A stretch of 64,000 bases of DNA. Origin: an uncultured Thermogutta sp. GTDB taxonomy: Bacteria; Planctomycetota; Planctomycetia; Pirellulales; Thermoguttaceae. This document shows positions 18,751-27,276 of the stretch, piece by piece. Where the stretch lies: contig CAKZMM010000187.1 in assembly GCA_937128505.1 (NCBI GenBank), positions 28,816 through 92,815 of the forward strand, read 5' to 3'. The notes beneath the pieces were generated by a model. That model ran no database searches. It was not told the DNA's origin and worked only from the letters and a program-made list of their open reading frames with translations. The position numbers and the translations under genes are program-made. Within the stretch, counting starts at the first letter, position 1. The number at the start of each line of letters is the position of its first letter.

Positions 18751-19671
18751 ATGGAAAAGTTTCAAAAGCTCGAGCACCTGGACCAAGAAGCGATGCCCGC
18801 CCGCCGGGCGAGGACGTACATCTTGCATGTCGGCCCATTGCCGGACGCTCGTCAATCGGCAGCGGAAAGCGATTTGCAGAAACGGCCGGAAATCCGCTTA
18901 ATCGTTCGCGGCAATACGGTTCAAATCGTAATGCGCGTGCAGGAACAGCTAATTCTTCAGGGGCTTTGGCCCGTGAAGTTACGGTGGAATGACCCCTCGC
19001 TAGCTTCTGAGTCAGAATGGGAACTCTTGGGGCGTTGCCGCCGGCCCGAGGCGCAATACCTCGAAATCGAGCAAAAGCTGCCCCCGTTCGGGCGAGTGAA
19101 TCGGCAGATAATTTTCGTGCCGCGCGATCAATTGGTCCTGATTACCGAGGCTATCTACCGCGATCATGGAGATTCCGCTTGGGCAGAACCTCTGGAGCAC
19201 TCCGTAAGCTTACCGTTGGCCGGCGGCGTCCGATGGGAAGGTAACGGTGAGCCGGCGGAAGGATTTTTGGTTTCCGGCAGGCGGCTAGCACGCGTGGCAG
19301 CGCTAAGCGTCCCGGAGTGGTGTCCGCGGGGCTTTTCCGGACCATTTGCGGCCGAACCAGGCTGGCTTCGACACGATTGCCAAAGCCGATCACCGCGATG
19401 GCAGCTATCGTTTGTTTTCGACTTGTCTCCCCGGCGCTGGCGATTCCCGTGCGTGTGCCGCCGGCTGACGGTCACCGAGCAAAAGGTTGTTCAACCCCCG
19501 GAGGCTGCGGTGGCTTATCGGTGGCAAATCGGGCGAGCGCAATGGGTCTATTACCGATCTCTGGCAAAGCCGGCCGGGCGAGCTTTCTTTGGGCAGCACC
19601 TAAGAAGCGAAACGTTCTTGGGCCGCGTGGACTACGACAAAGGGTGTCAACTGATATTAGAGGTCACATGA
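18751..19671 (+). CDS. Hypothetical protein
   Basis: 306 residues, not recognised. No signal peptide or membrane segment is visible. The composition is a normal globular mix, rich in Arg, Trp and Leu, with several probable beta-strands (IRLIVRGNTVQIVMRVQEQ, RQIIFVPRDQLVLITEAIY). Six Cys residues are scattered, including a CVC in the C-terminal third; no ordered metal motif. No Shine-Dalgarno sequence is evident before the ATG. The last 25 bp overlap, tail to tail, with the HD-GYP gene on the opposite strand, which argues for compact, real gene ends on both sides. Function unknown. Confidence 0.6.
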   Translation: MEKFQKLEHLDQEAMPARRARTYILHVGPLPDARQSAAESDLQKRPEIRLIVRGNTVQIVMRVQEQLILQGLWPVKLRWNDPSLASESEWELLGRCRRPEAQYLEIEQKLPPFGRVNRQIIFVPRDQLVLITEAIYRDHGDSAWAEPLEHSVSLPLAGGVRWEGNGEPAEGFLVSGRRLARVAALSVPEWCPRGFSGPFAAEPGWLRHDCQSRSPRWQLSFVFDLSPRRWRFPCVCRRLTVTEQKVVQPPEAAVAYRWQIGRAQWVYYRSLAKPAGRAFFGQHLRSETFLGRVDYDKGCQLILEVT

Positions 19672-21338
19672 GCGGGCGGCATGACCGCTGGCCCGCTGGA
19701 AATAGCCAGCGGCACCGCCACGCGATTTTCGCTGACAATCTGCCGCAAATCGTCCCGAATCCGGAGGACAATATCGATGACTTCCGGGTCCCATTGCTCT
19801 CCGGCCCCTGATTTAAGAATGGCGTCGATCTTTTCATCCGGTAACCGGGGACGGTAAGGCCGATCGCTGGCCATCGCATCGAAGGCATCCGCCACCGCGA
19901 CAATGCGGGCCGCGATGGGAATATCTTGACCCGCCAAGTTCTGAGGATAGCCGCGTCCGTTCCAAGCTTCGTGATGATGCAACACCACAGGAAGCACGCC
20001 ATCTAGCTTCTTCAGGTCCATGAGGATCCGATAGCCGATCGTGACGTGCTGCTTGATGTACTCGTATTCTTCGGGGGTGAGCTTCCCGGGTTTGCGGAGG
20101 ACACTGTCGTCGATGCCGATCTTGCCGATATCGTGCAGAAGTCCCGCGAGATATATGCTTTGAAGCTCACTGCTATCCCGGCCCATTTCTTGGGCAATAC
20201 GGACGGCAATTCGAGCGACCCGGTCGCTGTGACCGCAGGTATATTCATCCTTGGCATCGATCGCGGAGATCAGAGCCCGCAGCACTCCCGCCATGAGTTC
20301 TGCCTGCTCGCGATACAGATCGCGGTTGGCCCGGTGAATGGCCAAAAGGGTGGCGATCGAGCTGAGGAGGCTTGCTTCGATGGTTCCAAATTCCTTGCCC
20401 TGAGTGTGGTTGACGGCGGCTAAGAAGCCGTAGGAATGCTCGCCCAGGGCAATTTGCGTAATGACTAGTTGACGTACTTGGGGAAAGGGCCATTCTTCCG
20501 CCTGCCCAACCAAACGATTCAGGACGACAGGTCGAGCGACGCCCTTTAGCCCGAGGCGGCAGATCAAGTGGCTGAAATCCTCGGCCTCTAATAGATGCTT
20601 TCCACGTGTTAAGAATAATCCTTCTGAATCGGAGGAAACCCCGGCTCCAGAGGCCTGCGAGCCGACAAGCTGAAGGACCACCGCCTCGGCAACAATCACC
20701 TCCTGAAGACGATCCAAAACCAGCTCGGCAAGATCTCGATCGGTAGCCGAAAGCCGTAAATTCTCCGCCACCCGGTGAAGAAGTGTGATTTCCTCGTAAG
20801 TGGCGGCCAGATCGACGGAGAGGTTTTGCGTCTCCGTTTCAAGCTCGTCCACCCGCTTTTCCGTGAGGAAGTATCGCAGCGTCAACCCCGCGGTTCGCTT
20901 GAGGTGAGAAAGCGGCCAGGGAGTCTGCTGGCAGAGCCCCTCGTAAAGCTCCGCCTGATCGATTCCCATTAAGTTCAACGCAAGCCGCACCTCATGGGGC
21001 GAAGCCCCAGGGTATGTCACGAATATCCCGACCGCAGCCAGATTTTTCCCCTCGATATTTGGCAGCGGAATAGCCAGGAGGAGCAGCGGCGTTTCCTCTA
21101 GCAAAATCTGAGCGCCTCGGCCTAAGGTGAATCCTTGCAGAGGGCCGGAGCAGAGCTCCTTGATTTCGGAGGGATGGATCGGCGCAAGATGCCAAATTTC
21201 AGCCCCGGGAGCCTCGAGGACCGAAAACTCGACTCCAAACACGTGGCGTAGTTGCCCCAGCCGATCTTGGAGCTTCGCGGGAAGCCGCTTATTGGGAGTC
21301 GATTGACAAGCCGATCGCTTTGACTGGGTTAAGGACAT
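19647..21338 (-). CDS. HD-GYP domain protein with GAF-like sensor
   Basis: 563 residues from the ATG at 21338, with GAGG five bases upstream. An N-terminal region of about 150 residues (possibly a degenerate GAF) is joined by a coiled-coil-like helix (about 155-190) to a GAF-like domain (about 190-340), and then to a complete HD-GYP domain (about 360-545). Key residues are present: HSDRVARIA, LLHDIGKIG with the HD pair near 402-403, IKQHVTIGYRIL, HHHEAWNGRGYP near 453-465, and ARIVAVADAFDAM. HD-GYP domains with these motifs hydrolyse cyclic di-GMP. The protein probably couples a cytoplasmic signal to c-di-GMP removal. No GGDEF protein is in the window. Confidence 0.9.
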   Translation of the reverse strand: MSLTQSKRSACQSTPNKRLPAKLQDRLGQLRHVFGVEFSVLEAPGAEIWHLAPIHPSEIKELCSGPLQGFTLGRGAQILLEETPLLLLAIPLPNIEGKNLAAVGIFVTYPGASPHEVRLALNLMGIDQAELYEGLCQQTPWPLSHLKRTAGLTLRYFLTEKRVDELETETQNLSVDLAATYEEITLLHRVAENLRLSATDRDLAELVLDRLQEVIVAEAVVLQLVGSQASGAGVSSDSEGLFLTRGKHLLEAEDFSHLICRLGLKGVARPVVLNRLVGQAEEWPFPQVRQLVITQIALGEHSYGFLAAVNHTQGKEFGTIEASLLSSIATLLAIHRANRDLYREQAELMAGVLRALISAIDAKDEYTCGHSDRVARIAVRIAQEMGRDSSELQSIYLAGLLHDIGKIGIDDSVLRKPGKLTPEEYEYIKQHVTIGYRILMDLKKLDGVLPVVLHHHEAWNGRGYPQNLAGQDIPIAARIVAVADAFDAMASDRPYRPRLPDEKIDAILKSGAGEQWDPEVIDIVLRIRDDLRQIVSENRVAVPLAISSGPAVMPPAHVTSNIS

Positions 21339-21712
21339 TGATACCTCGGTTCTTGTTTTCCTATCGCACCGCTGCAAGCCACCTCGCTACCGTTCGTGAA
21401 GCCGAATCTTGAAGCCGAAGGAGTCCTGGCAAAACCCTCCGAATCCCTGATTTGCCTTCGTTTGGTGGTGCCAAAAGCTTCGATTTTGGGTTTCAAAAAA
21501 AAACTTTTCTTAATGGCAACAACCGCCTACATTGCGCAGATCGCCTTCGCCGCTTTGAACTAGACAGTGCCGTGATTACCAGGCCGTGGGACAAATGTTC
21601 CTCCGTTCCTCGGCTCCGAGTCTCGACCACATTTCGTCGGATTCGAACCTCAACCACTTCCACTTGCCGCAGCTTCCAGCCAAGAACGATTGGGTCTTGT
21701 GGCGTGGGATTT

Positions 21713-21826
21713 TTTAAATCGTGCCAAAAAAAGAATCTTTAAATCGTGCCAAAATAACTCGGAAACCGCCCCGATTAAACCCGCCCCAATTTAACCTAGA
21801 ATCGTGGTCAACTTAGAATCGTCGTC
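21713..21826. repeat. Three consecutive local duplications
   Basis: Units of 17, 15 and 17 bp, each present twice, placed one after another. The 17-bp first unit is perfect; the other two differ at two positions each. The second and third arrays overlap by three bases. Confidence 0.85.
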
Positions 21827-22695
21827 CGATGGTGCAAATGCCACACGCAGTTTCAGCAGTCAAAATTTCAGGATGGCATCCTACCAAAAGTCTAGGTTAC
21901 TTTTCCGAGAGGAAGAAAAAACTTCTAGAGTTTTACCCCCAATGTGACGATTGATAAGTTCACCTGTGTCACAGAACTTTTTTGAGGAAGCTTCGGGTCT
22001 TCGTCGCGCAGGGTCTTCTCGGATCTTCTTTCCGCCACACTCGACTTGCCTTCAGAATGTGACGAGTTGCCAGACGAGGGAGATAAACCGTTTTCTTTTG
22101 ACGTTGGTCTTTTCCGAACGGTAGCTCCTCCACGCGAAAATTCGAGAGGAAGCCCCCTCGCCGTGTGGCCATAAGGCAACGGTGCGGAAAACCACCGGTT
22201 ACATTCGACTACGGCCGGAATGCGAAAAACAAAGTTTTTGAAGATTCCGATAGTAACGAATGGCTCAATACTAGCGCAGCCGTGGTGGGGGCTAGTTCCC
22301 GCATAATCGCTACTTTCCTTCGATTTAGGCACGCCGGTTTAAGCATGACGCTTGCCTTGCGCATGCTGCGTTGATCTGGGCAGGGGGTCCGTCCGAAATC
22401 GCGATTTAGCCGGCGATCGACTCTTCCCGGTCCCACCGAAAATTCCTTGATTCCTCCGAAATTCCTCCAAAGAGCACACAGGCGGCATTTGCGGCGAGGC
22501 GGCTAGGATTGGGTACCACGCCATCAAAAGCCTTCCGATTCCTCGCGAAAACCGAAAAATTTTTCCTGGAATGGGAATCGCACGCCTTCTCAATCGCGTG
22601 ATCCGAAGCCAGACTAATGGGCCCGAACCGATGGGGCGGAACACTCGGAGCGCCGAAAATGTTTCAATGTTTCGTACTCGGGTTTCTTGAGCGAC

Positions 22696-22721
22696 GGAAA
22701 CAAAAGAAGGAAACAAAAGAA
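22696..22721. repeat. Perfect 13-bp tandem duplication
   Basis: GGAAACAAAAGAA at 22696-22708 and 22709-22721, just upstream of the NUDIX gene. Confidence 0.8.
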
Positions 22722-22750
22722 AAAAAGACGGAGAAAAAAGGATTTAGCCT

Positions 22751-23281
22751 GTGGATCAACAGCTTCAAGAAAAGGTGGTTTTTCGGGGCAATGTGTTCGA
22801 TGTCGTCATCCGCGGGTTCCAAACCCTGCGCGGTGTCGCCCAGCAACCGATCGTGCGTCACCCCGGTTCCGTTGCCATTTTGCCCCTGCTGGATGAATCT
22901 CATGTGGTCCTCATCCGGCAATTTCGGCCGGCAGTAGCCCGGGAAATGCTGGAGATACCGGCCGGCACATTGAAGGCTGGCGAATCCCCGGACGAGGCGG
23001 CCAAGCGCGAACTTCAAGAAGAAACCGGTTACCAGGCGGACTCTTGGCATTTATTAACCACTGTATTTCCCTCGCCCGGCACCTTAACGGAGCAAATGCA
23101 TCTATTCTTGGCGGAAAAGCTTCAAGCCGGTCGGGCCCATCCCGATCCCGACGAAAGTATCGAAACAGTGGTCACCTCGCTGGCGGAAAGTATCCGACTC
23201 ATTCGACTTGGACAGATTATCGACGCCAAGACGATTATTGCCATCCTGTGGTATACGCAGTTTGGGACCTCCCTCACATGA
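22751..23281 (+). CDS. NUDIX hydrolase, ADP-ribose pyrophosphatase type
   Basis: 176 residues, GTG start with AAGGA eight bases upstream. The full Nudix box is present: GTLKAGESPDEAAKRELQEE followed by TGY, matching GX5EX7REUXEEXGU. The overall form, with VAILPLLDESHVVLIRQFRPAV before the box and FPSPGTLTEQMHLFLAEKL after it, fits the ADP-ribose pyrophosphatase group, which hydrolyses ADP-ribose or similar nucleotide sugars to AMP and a sugar phosphate in the cytoplasm. The last codons and the TGA stop fall in the first copy of a 38-bp duplicated segment (23275-23374). Confidence 0.92.
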   Translation: MDQQLQEKVVFRGNVFDVVIRGFQTLRGVAQQPIVRHPGSVAILPLLDESHVVLIRQFRPAVAREMLEIPAGTLKAGESPDEAAKRELQEETGYQADSWHLLTTVFPSPGTLTEQMHLFLAEKLQAGRAHPDPDESIETVVTSLAESIRLIRLGQIIDAKTIIAILWYTQFGTSLT

Positions 23282-23374
23282 TGAGACGCGCAGCAACGGC
23301 GTTCAAATGACGATCGATTCTGCCTGGGAACTACGTCACACGATGAGACGTGAAGGAACGACGTTGAAATGGCG
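23275..23374. repeat. 38-bp duplication overlapping the NUDIX stop codon
   Basis: The segment at 23275-23312 (begins CACATGATGAGACGCG) recurs at 23337-23374 (begins CACACGATGAGACGTG) with 31 of 38 positions matching, 62-bp period. Copy 1 contains the stop codon at 23279-23281. Confidence 0.85.
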
Positions 23375-23571
23375 CCCGGTTCCGTGGCGGAGTCCCTCCA
23401 ATGGGGGCTCAAACCGGGGCATCGCCTCTACCAAGCAAAAAGAGGATACTCTCATCCCAACGAGATTCCGTGACTTTCCCGGGTGATTACCCCCAAACTC
23501 TCACCGCCCGAAAAAACTTACATTAAAGTTAAGACCAACACCAAAGACAAGAAAATGCTATCCGCCTGCCC

Positions 23572-23760
23572 CTAAGCGGGAAAAAACTGGAGGATGGTGC
23601 GCACCGAGTTTTGCCAAAGTGCGAGAACATTCGTGCCAAGGAGCACCACCGCGCCAAATACGAGGGCGATCATGGCCCCGAGGACGACGGCGTATTCGAC
23701 TGAGGTGACCGCATCCTCTTGCTTTAAAAATGCAGATAGTTTAGATAGGCGAGTGCTCAT
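23572..23760 (-). CDS. Flp/Fap-type pilin subunit
   Basis: 62 residues, ATG at 23760 with GGGGAA nine bases upstream. Typical Flp pilin: a short basic leader (MSTRLSKLSAFLKQ), the processing region EDAVTSVEYAVVLGAM with the conserved Glu-Tyr pair, then a hydrophobic helix (IALVFGAVVLLGTNVLAL) and a short tail. The leader should be removed by a TadV-type prepilin peptidase and the helix packed into a Flp/Tad pilus at the cell envelope. No other tad genes are adjacent; a TadG-like protein lies at 60.2-62.9 kb. The spacers on both sides contain local duplications. Confidence 0.9.
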   Translation of the reverse strand: MSTRLSKLSAFLKQEDAVTSVEYAVVLGAMIALVFGAVVLLGTNVLALWQNSVRTILQFFPA

Positions 23761-23887
23761 GCCAAATCGTTCCCCAAGCTGGACGCCGAGTCCTCAGGCG
23801 TTGTTGCTATGGTGATTGATCCTTTCGCGATTGTCTGTTTCGTCCGATTTTTTCTTTTGTTCTCCCGCCGATCGTATCTCGATCCGT

Positions 23888-23984
23888 GATTTCCATTTCT
23901 CCGCTTTATAGTCGATTTCCATTTCTCCAGCCTGCGAGTTCCACTTGTCCACTTTATACGCGTTTTCCTTTTCTTCAGCTTGCA
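23888..23984. repeat. Four-part degenerate array
   Basis: GATTTCCATTTCTCC is seen at 23888 and 23914, with related TTCCACTTGTCC at 23939 and TTTTCCTTTTCTTC at 23963. The tails alternate (CGCTTTATA, AGCCTGCGAG, ACTTTATACG, AGCTTGC), so the pattern looks like an older pair that was itself doubled. Confidence 0.7.
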
Positions 23985-24285
23985 TTTGCTCGTCGCTCTC
24001 CGGCTTTGTTCACCCCTTAAGTGGGTTGTGTGCCGAAAGGATCGTTGCGCTTTCGAGATAAATTCGCACGACACATTCTTTTTGACACACAGCTCGTGGA
24101 TGCAGCCGATGGCTGATTTTTCCTTGCTTCCGGTTCAAGGCTACGCATTTCGGTCTAAAGCCGCAGTAGCGCGTTGCGGTTTCGCCCGCGACCCCTTCTC
24201 GCGCTTAACCCCGGTCATGATCCTCTGATACCGGCGGTCGCGCTATTAAGGTGTCTTTTGCCGACAAACCTTCCGGTTTGTTTAT

Positions 24286-24361
24286 AGCCAATCTCCCGCA
24301 GGGTCTTGTTATGATCCGTTTGGTTTGGAGCTAATCTCCCACAAGGCTTTCTTACGATCCG
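24286..24361. repeat. 33-bp near-tandem duplication
   Basis: The segment at 24286-24318 (begins AGCCAATCTCCCGCAGGG) recurs at 24329-24361 (begins AGCTAATCTCCCACAAGG); 26 of 33 positions match, 43-bp period. Confidence 0.85.
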
Positions 24362-24670
24362 AAGGGGCTTTAGATCAAAAATCCGTCAATTGCCCCTTGC
24401 AAGGACCTCCCGATTTTTGATTCCTGGCAGCGAAGCCACCTACCTACCTTCTTGCTTCCCGAAAGATGTCGCCACCTTGCTTAAAGGCAATTCGGGAAAG
24501 CTGAAACCCCCTTACCTACCCGATCATACAATTCAGAAATAGATAATAGATCAAGACTGCGACGAGGAAGTTGCGATCCCCCTCTCATTAAACCATAGTT
24601 CACCTGCACAAGTTGTCAAAAAGCGAATTGCTTGAAAAAGGCTTTGTCAGATCGGCTTGCGGGGCGATTG

Positions 24671-24706
24671 ATCGGGACGACGCCTCGTAATCGAGACGAT
24701 ACCTCG
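24671..24706. repeat. 17-bp near-tandem duplication
   Basis: ATCGGGACGACGCCTCG at 24671-24687 and ATCGAGACGATACCTCG at 24690-24706; 14 of 17 match. Confidence 0.7.
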
Positions 24707-25290
24707 CGAAGCCTCGCGGGCAAGGTTTGAGCGTGGAGCACCGGCCTGCAAAGGTAAGGCTTCGAGCGAAAGCCTTCCAGTACTCCGAACGATTTAAGCG
24801 AGCGATCCTTCGGTCGAAAAAAGAGGCATTTCCCCCTGCAGAGTATAACCGCAGATAACAGGCTAATAGACACAAAGTGAATGGTCGCACCACCTACTCC
24901 ATCAGATGGTTTCCACCGCGTGTTTCGCTTTGACAACATAAGGATGTTATTCAAAACATGAGTCTGTCGACTTTGGGTTACTCGTCGCGCGGCAGGTGCG
25001 AAAGTCATGGTATGAGTATGCGGCAGTACGATTGAAACTAGAAAGGGTCGGGCGTCCGCCATGGCGTCAAAGTGGCGGTTTGATTATACGGCAGTAGGAA
25101 GCCTCAAAAAGCAGCGTAAAATTGGTCAACATGGCCTGATTGTTCCCCCGCAGATCGCGGAAAAGGACGGCAGTTCGCTTCCGATTGACCATCGCCAGTG
25201 AGGGAACATCGTCAGCCGCTCCGCTGCTTGCTCATTCGGCAAAAAATTAGGATTGCTCGCGCAGTCTTTCGCAGTTGAGATATTCCGCGT

Positions 25291-26841
25291 ATGGAGAGAA
25301 TTTTCACGAGGTCAGAAGACGCATCGGCGAATTTCGAAGGTAGGATCGAGGACCTCAATCGCCTCGAGGTGCAATCGGATGGCGCCTTTGTCGTCTACTG
25401 GATGCACGCACAACGGCGTCTGCAATTCAATCACGCCTTGGAGCGGGCTGTAGCCTGGGCGACACAGTTGCAAAAGCCCCTGGTCATCATCGAGACCTTG
25501 GGACTTAGCCGCTGGCCGAGCGAGCGGCATTACGCTTTCGTCCTCGACGGTATGGCCGAACATGCACAGGCCCTGGAAAAGTCGTCCGTACACTACTTGC
25601 CGTTTATAGAAACCCGCCATGGAGAGGTAGTGGAGCGGATCTGTCGGCTCGGCGAACTTGCAGCAGTAATCGTCGCGGATGATTTCCCGATCCGCGACAT
25701 GCGGGAACCTCTTTTCAAGGTCGCTCGGCAAAACACCACGAAATTCGAGGCGGTAGATTCCAACGGTCTTCTTCCTTTGCGCCAAGCCCCGAAGGTGTTT
25801 CTAACGGCAGCCAGTTTCCGGCGATTTATGCAGAAGAATTTACCCCGGCTTCTCGGCCGATTTCCTAAGCCGCAACCGCTTGCCGCACCTTTGCCCCGCT
25901 TGGGCAGGACGCGGAATGCGTTGAAATCGCTGGACTCGCTCCGAGAGTTATTCCCTCGGATGAAGCAGGAATCCGCTCGGGGCCGAGATGCAATTTTAGC
26001 TTCCCTCTCGCTCGACCACCGGGCAACAAAGGTCGATTTGAAGGGGGGCACCGCTAGAGCAATTCAACTATGGCGAACATTTCTGGAACATAAGCTGGAG
26101 GATTACCACCGCAATCGCAATCACCCAGACCTCGATGCCACCAGCGGGCTTGCGCCCTATCTGCATCACGGTTATATTTCTACCTATCAAATCTTTTGCG
26201 AGCTTATCGAAGCATTCTCGGCCGAGACGCCACGGACCGGTAGTCAACTTGAATTTGCATTCGAAGATAAGTCAACGAAAAATAAGTCAACTAGAGTTAG
26301 CGGAGATCGGTGGTTGAAACTTCCGGAGGCGGCCTCCGCGTTTCTCGACCAGGTAATCACGTGGCGTGAACTCGGTTTCAATTGCTGCCATTGCCGGCAT
26401 GATTACGACCAGTACGACTCCCTGCCCGCTTGGGCCAAAAATACCCTGGAGACGCACAAGAAGGACCGCAGGCCGTGGCTTTACTCGCCAGAGGAGTTCG
26501 AGGCGGCCCGCACGCACGATCCGCTGTGGAATGCAGCCCAGCGGCAGCTAGTCACCGAGGGTAAACTGCATAATTATGCGCGGATGCTTTGGGGAAAGAA
26601 GATTCTGGAGTGGTCTTCCTCCCCAGAGGAGGCCCTGCAAACGATGATTGATTTGAATAACCGCTACGGTCTCGATGGAAACGACCCCAACTCCTACACG
26701 GGTATTTTTTGGATTTTGGGGCGTTACGATCGACCCTGGGGACCCGAGCGGCCCATTTTCGGCACCATCCGCTACATGAGTTCAGAAAGTGCCCGGCGGA
26801 AGTTGAAGGTCAAGAACTATCTTGCCCGGTATAGCGATTGA
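25291..26841 (+). CDS. Class II deoxyribodipyrimidine photolyase
   Basis: 516 residues. It uses visible/near-UV light and reduced FAD to split cyclobutane pyrimidine dimers in DNA. The N-terminal antenna-type domain (VVYWMHAQRRLQFNHALERAV ... VIVADDFPIRDMREP) and the C-terminal FAD domain are those of class II enzymes: SGLAPYLHHGYIS, ITWRELGFNCC, YDSLPAWAKNTL, LHNYARMLWGKKILEW, NNRYGLDGNDPNSYTGIFWILGRYDRPWGPERPIFG and a C-terminal RKLKVKNYL. The length is slightly above the usual 450-480, partly from a loop near residues 323-336 that contains an in-frame pentapeptide doubling (DKSTK, NKSTR). No Shine-Dalgarno is clear before the ATG. Confidence 0.95.
   Translation: MERIFTRSEDASANFEGRIEDLNRLEVQSDGAFVVYWMHAQRRLQFNHALERAVAWATQLQKPLVIIETLGLSRWPSERHYAFVLDGMAEHAQALEKSSVHYLPFIETRHGEVVERICRLGELAAVIVADDFPIRDMREPLFKVARQNTTKFEAVDSNGLLPLRQAPKVFLTAASFRRFMQKNLPRLLGRFPKPQPLAAPLPRLGRTRNALKSLDSLRELFPRMKQESARGRDAILASLSLDHRATKVDLKGGTARAIQLWRTFLEHKLEDYHRNRNHPDLDATSGLAPYLHHGYISTYQIFCELIEAFSAETPRTGSQLEFAFEDKSTKNKSTRVSGDRWLKLPEAASAFLDQVITWRELGFNCCHCRHDYDQYDSLPAWAKNTLETHKKDRRPWLYSPEEFEAARTHDPLWNAAQRQLVTEGKLHNYARMLWGKKILEWSSSPEEALQTMIDLNNRYGLDGNDPNSYTGIFWILGRYDRPWGPERPIFGTIRYMSSESARRKLKVKNYLARYSD
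26266..26295. repeat. In-frame 15-bp duplication inside the photolyase gene
   Basis: GATAAGTCAACGAAA at 26266-26280 is followed by AATAAGTCAACTAGA at 26281-26295, giving DKSTK-NKSTR in a loop of the protein. Confidence 0.8.
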
Positions 26842-26897
26842 ACCGACCACAAAACGCGCAGTTCACTCGAATCCATGCTTCGTTTCAATTGGAACCC

Positions 26898-26953
26898 GTA
26901 TATTCCGGAGAAGATTCCGATTCTTGTATATTCCGGGGAAAATTCCGCTTCTT
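26898..26953. repeat. 28-bp tandem duplication
   Basis: The segment at 26898-26925 (begins GTATATTCCGGAGAAG) is directly followed by a copy at 26926-26953 (begins GTATATTCCGGGGAAA); 25 of 28 positions match. Confidence 0.9.
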
Positions 26954-27224
26954 CAAAGCCGCGGTTTTTCGGCGTATCCTGCCTCCTCCATAACTTTCGG
27001 CAACTTTCCCCAAGGCAGCAGACCGAGCAATCCGCATCCGCGGCAAGCGTCGCCGTCCAAAAGGGCAAGCCCACCTGTTTTTAGAAAGAGGTTTGCTACC
27101 GGGTAATCCGCGCAAGGTTCGCTTGATAATCCCGCAGGATCAGGCTTAAGAAGATCCTGCTTTGGCAACGTTCTTCTAATTTTTGGGCCTGTTAATCCGC
27201 TTGTTTTAGGCCCCTTAACTTCGG

Positions 27225-27260
27225 CTCGGTTCTTTGATCCCCTCCTCCGATTGAACCGAG
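27225..27260 (-). terminator. Hairpin just after the giant secreted-protein gene
   Basis: CTCGGTTC (27225-27232) pairs perfectly with GAACCGAG (27253-27260), 20-base loop, 16 bp past the stop at 27277. There is no T run on either side, so it may be a 3'-end protecting hairpin rather than an intrinsic terminator. Confidence 0.35.
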
Positions 27261-27276
27261 TTTGGGGTGCAGATGA

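Larger units (their letters stand above)
21339..22750. other. 1.4-kb spacer with a cluster of local duplications
   Basis: No believable gene. Four unrelated doublings are packed here: TTTAAATCGTGCCAAAA at 21713-21729 and 21738-21754; CCGCCCCGATTAAAC at 21766-21780 followed by CCGCCCCAATTTAAC at 21781-21795; AACCTAGAATCGTGGTC at 21793-21809 followed by AACTTAGAATCGTCGTC at 21810-21826; and GGAAACAAAAGAA twice at 22696-22721. Confidence 0.75.
23761..25290. other. 1.5-kb spacer rich in diverged duplications
   Basis: No believable gene. It contains a four-part array at 23888-23984, a 33-bp doubled segment at 24286-24361, and a 17-bp doubling at 24671-24706. The promoters of the divergent pilin and photolyase genes must be in this spacer, but none could be assigned. 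Confidence 0.65.
26842..27276. other. Convergent spacer with one tandem duplication
   Basis: 435 bp between the stops of the photolyase and the giant secreted protein. It holds a 28-bp tandem pair at 26898-26953 and an 8-bp-stem hairpin at 27225-27260. No gene recognised. Confidence 0.65.

Noticed and set aside
21630..21720. Possible minus-strand tRNA around a GGTTCGAATCC-like T loop
   Set aside because: The five bases on each side of the loop do not pair as a T stem and no acceptor or anticodon stem could be drawn.
24616..25062. Minus-strand open frame of 148 codons
   Set aside because: Composition resembles spacer translation and it covers one of the local duplications.
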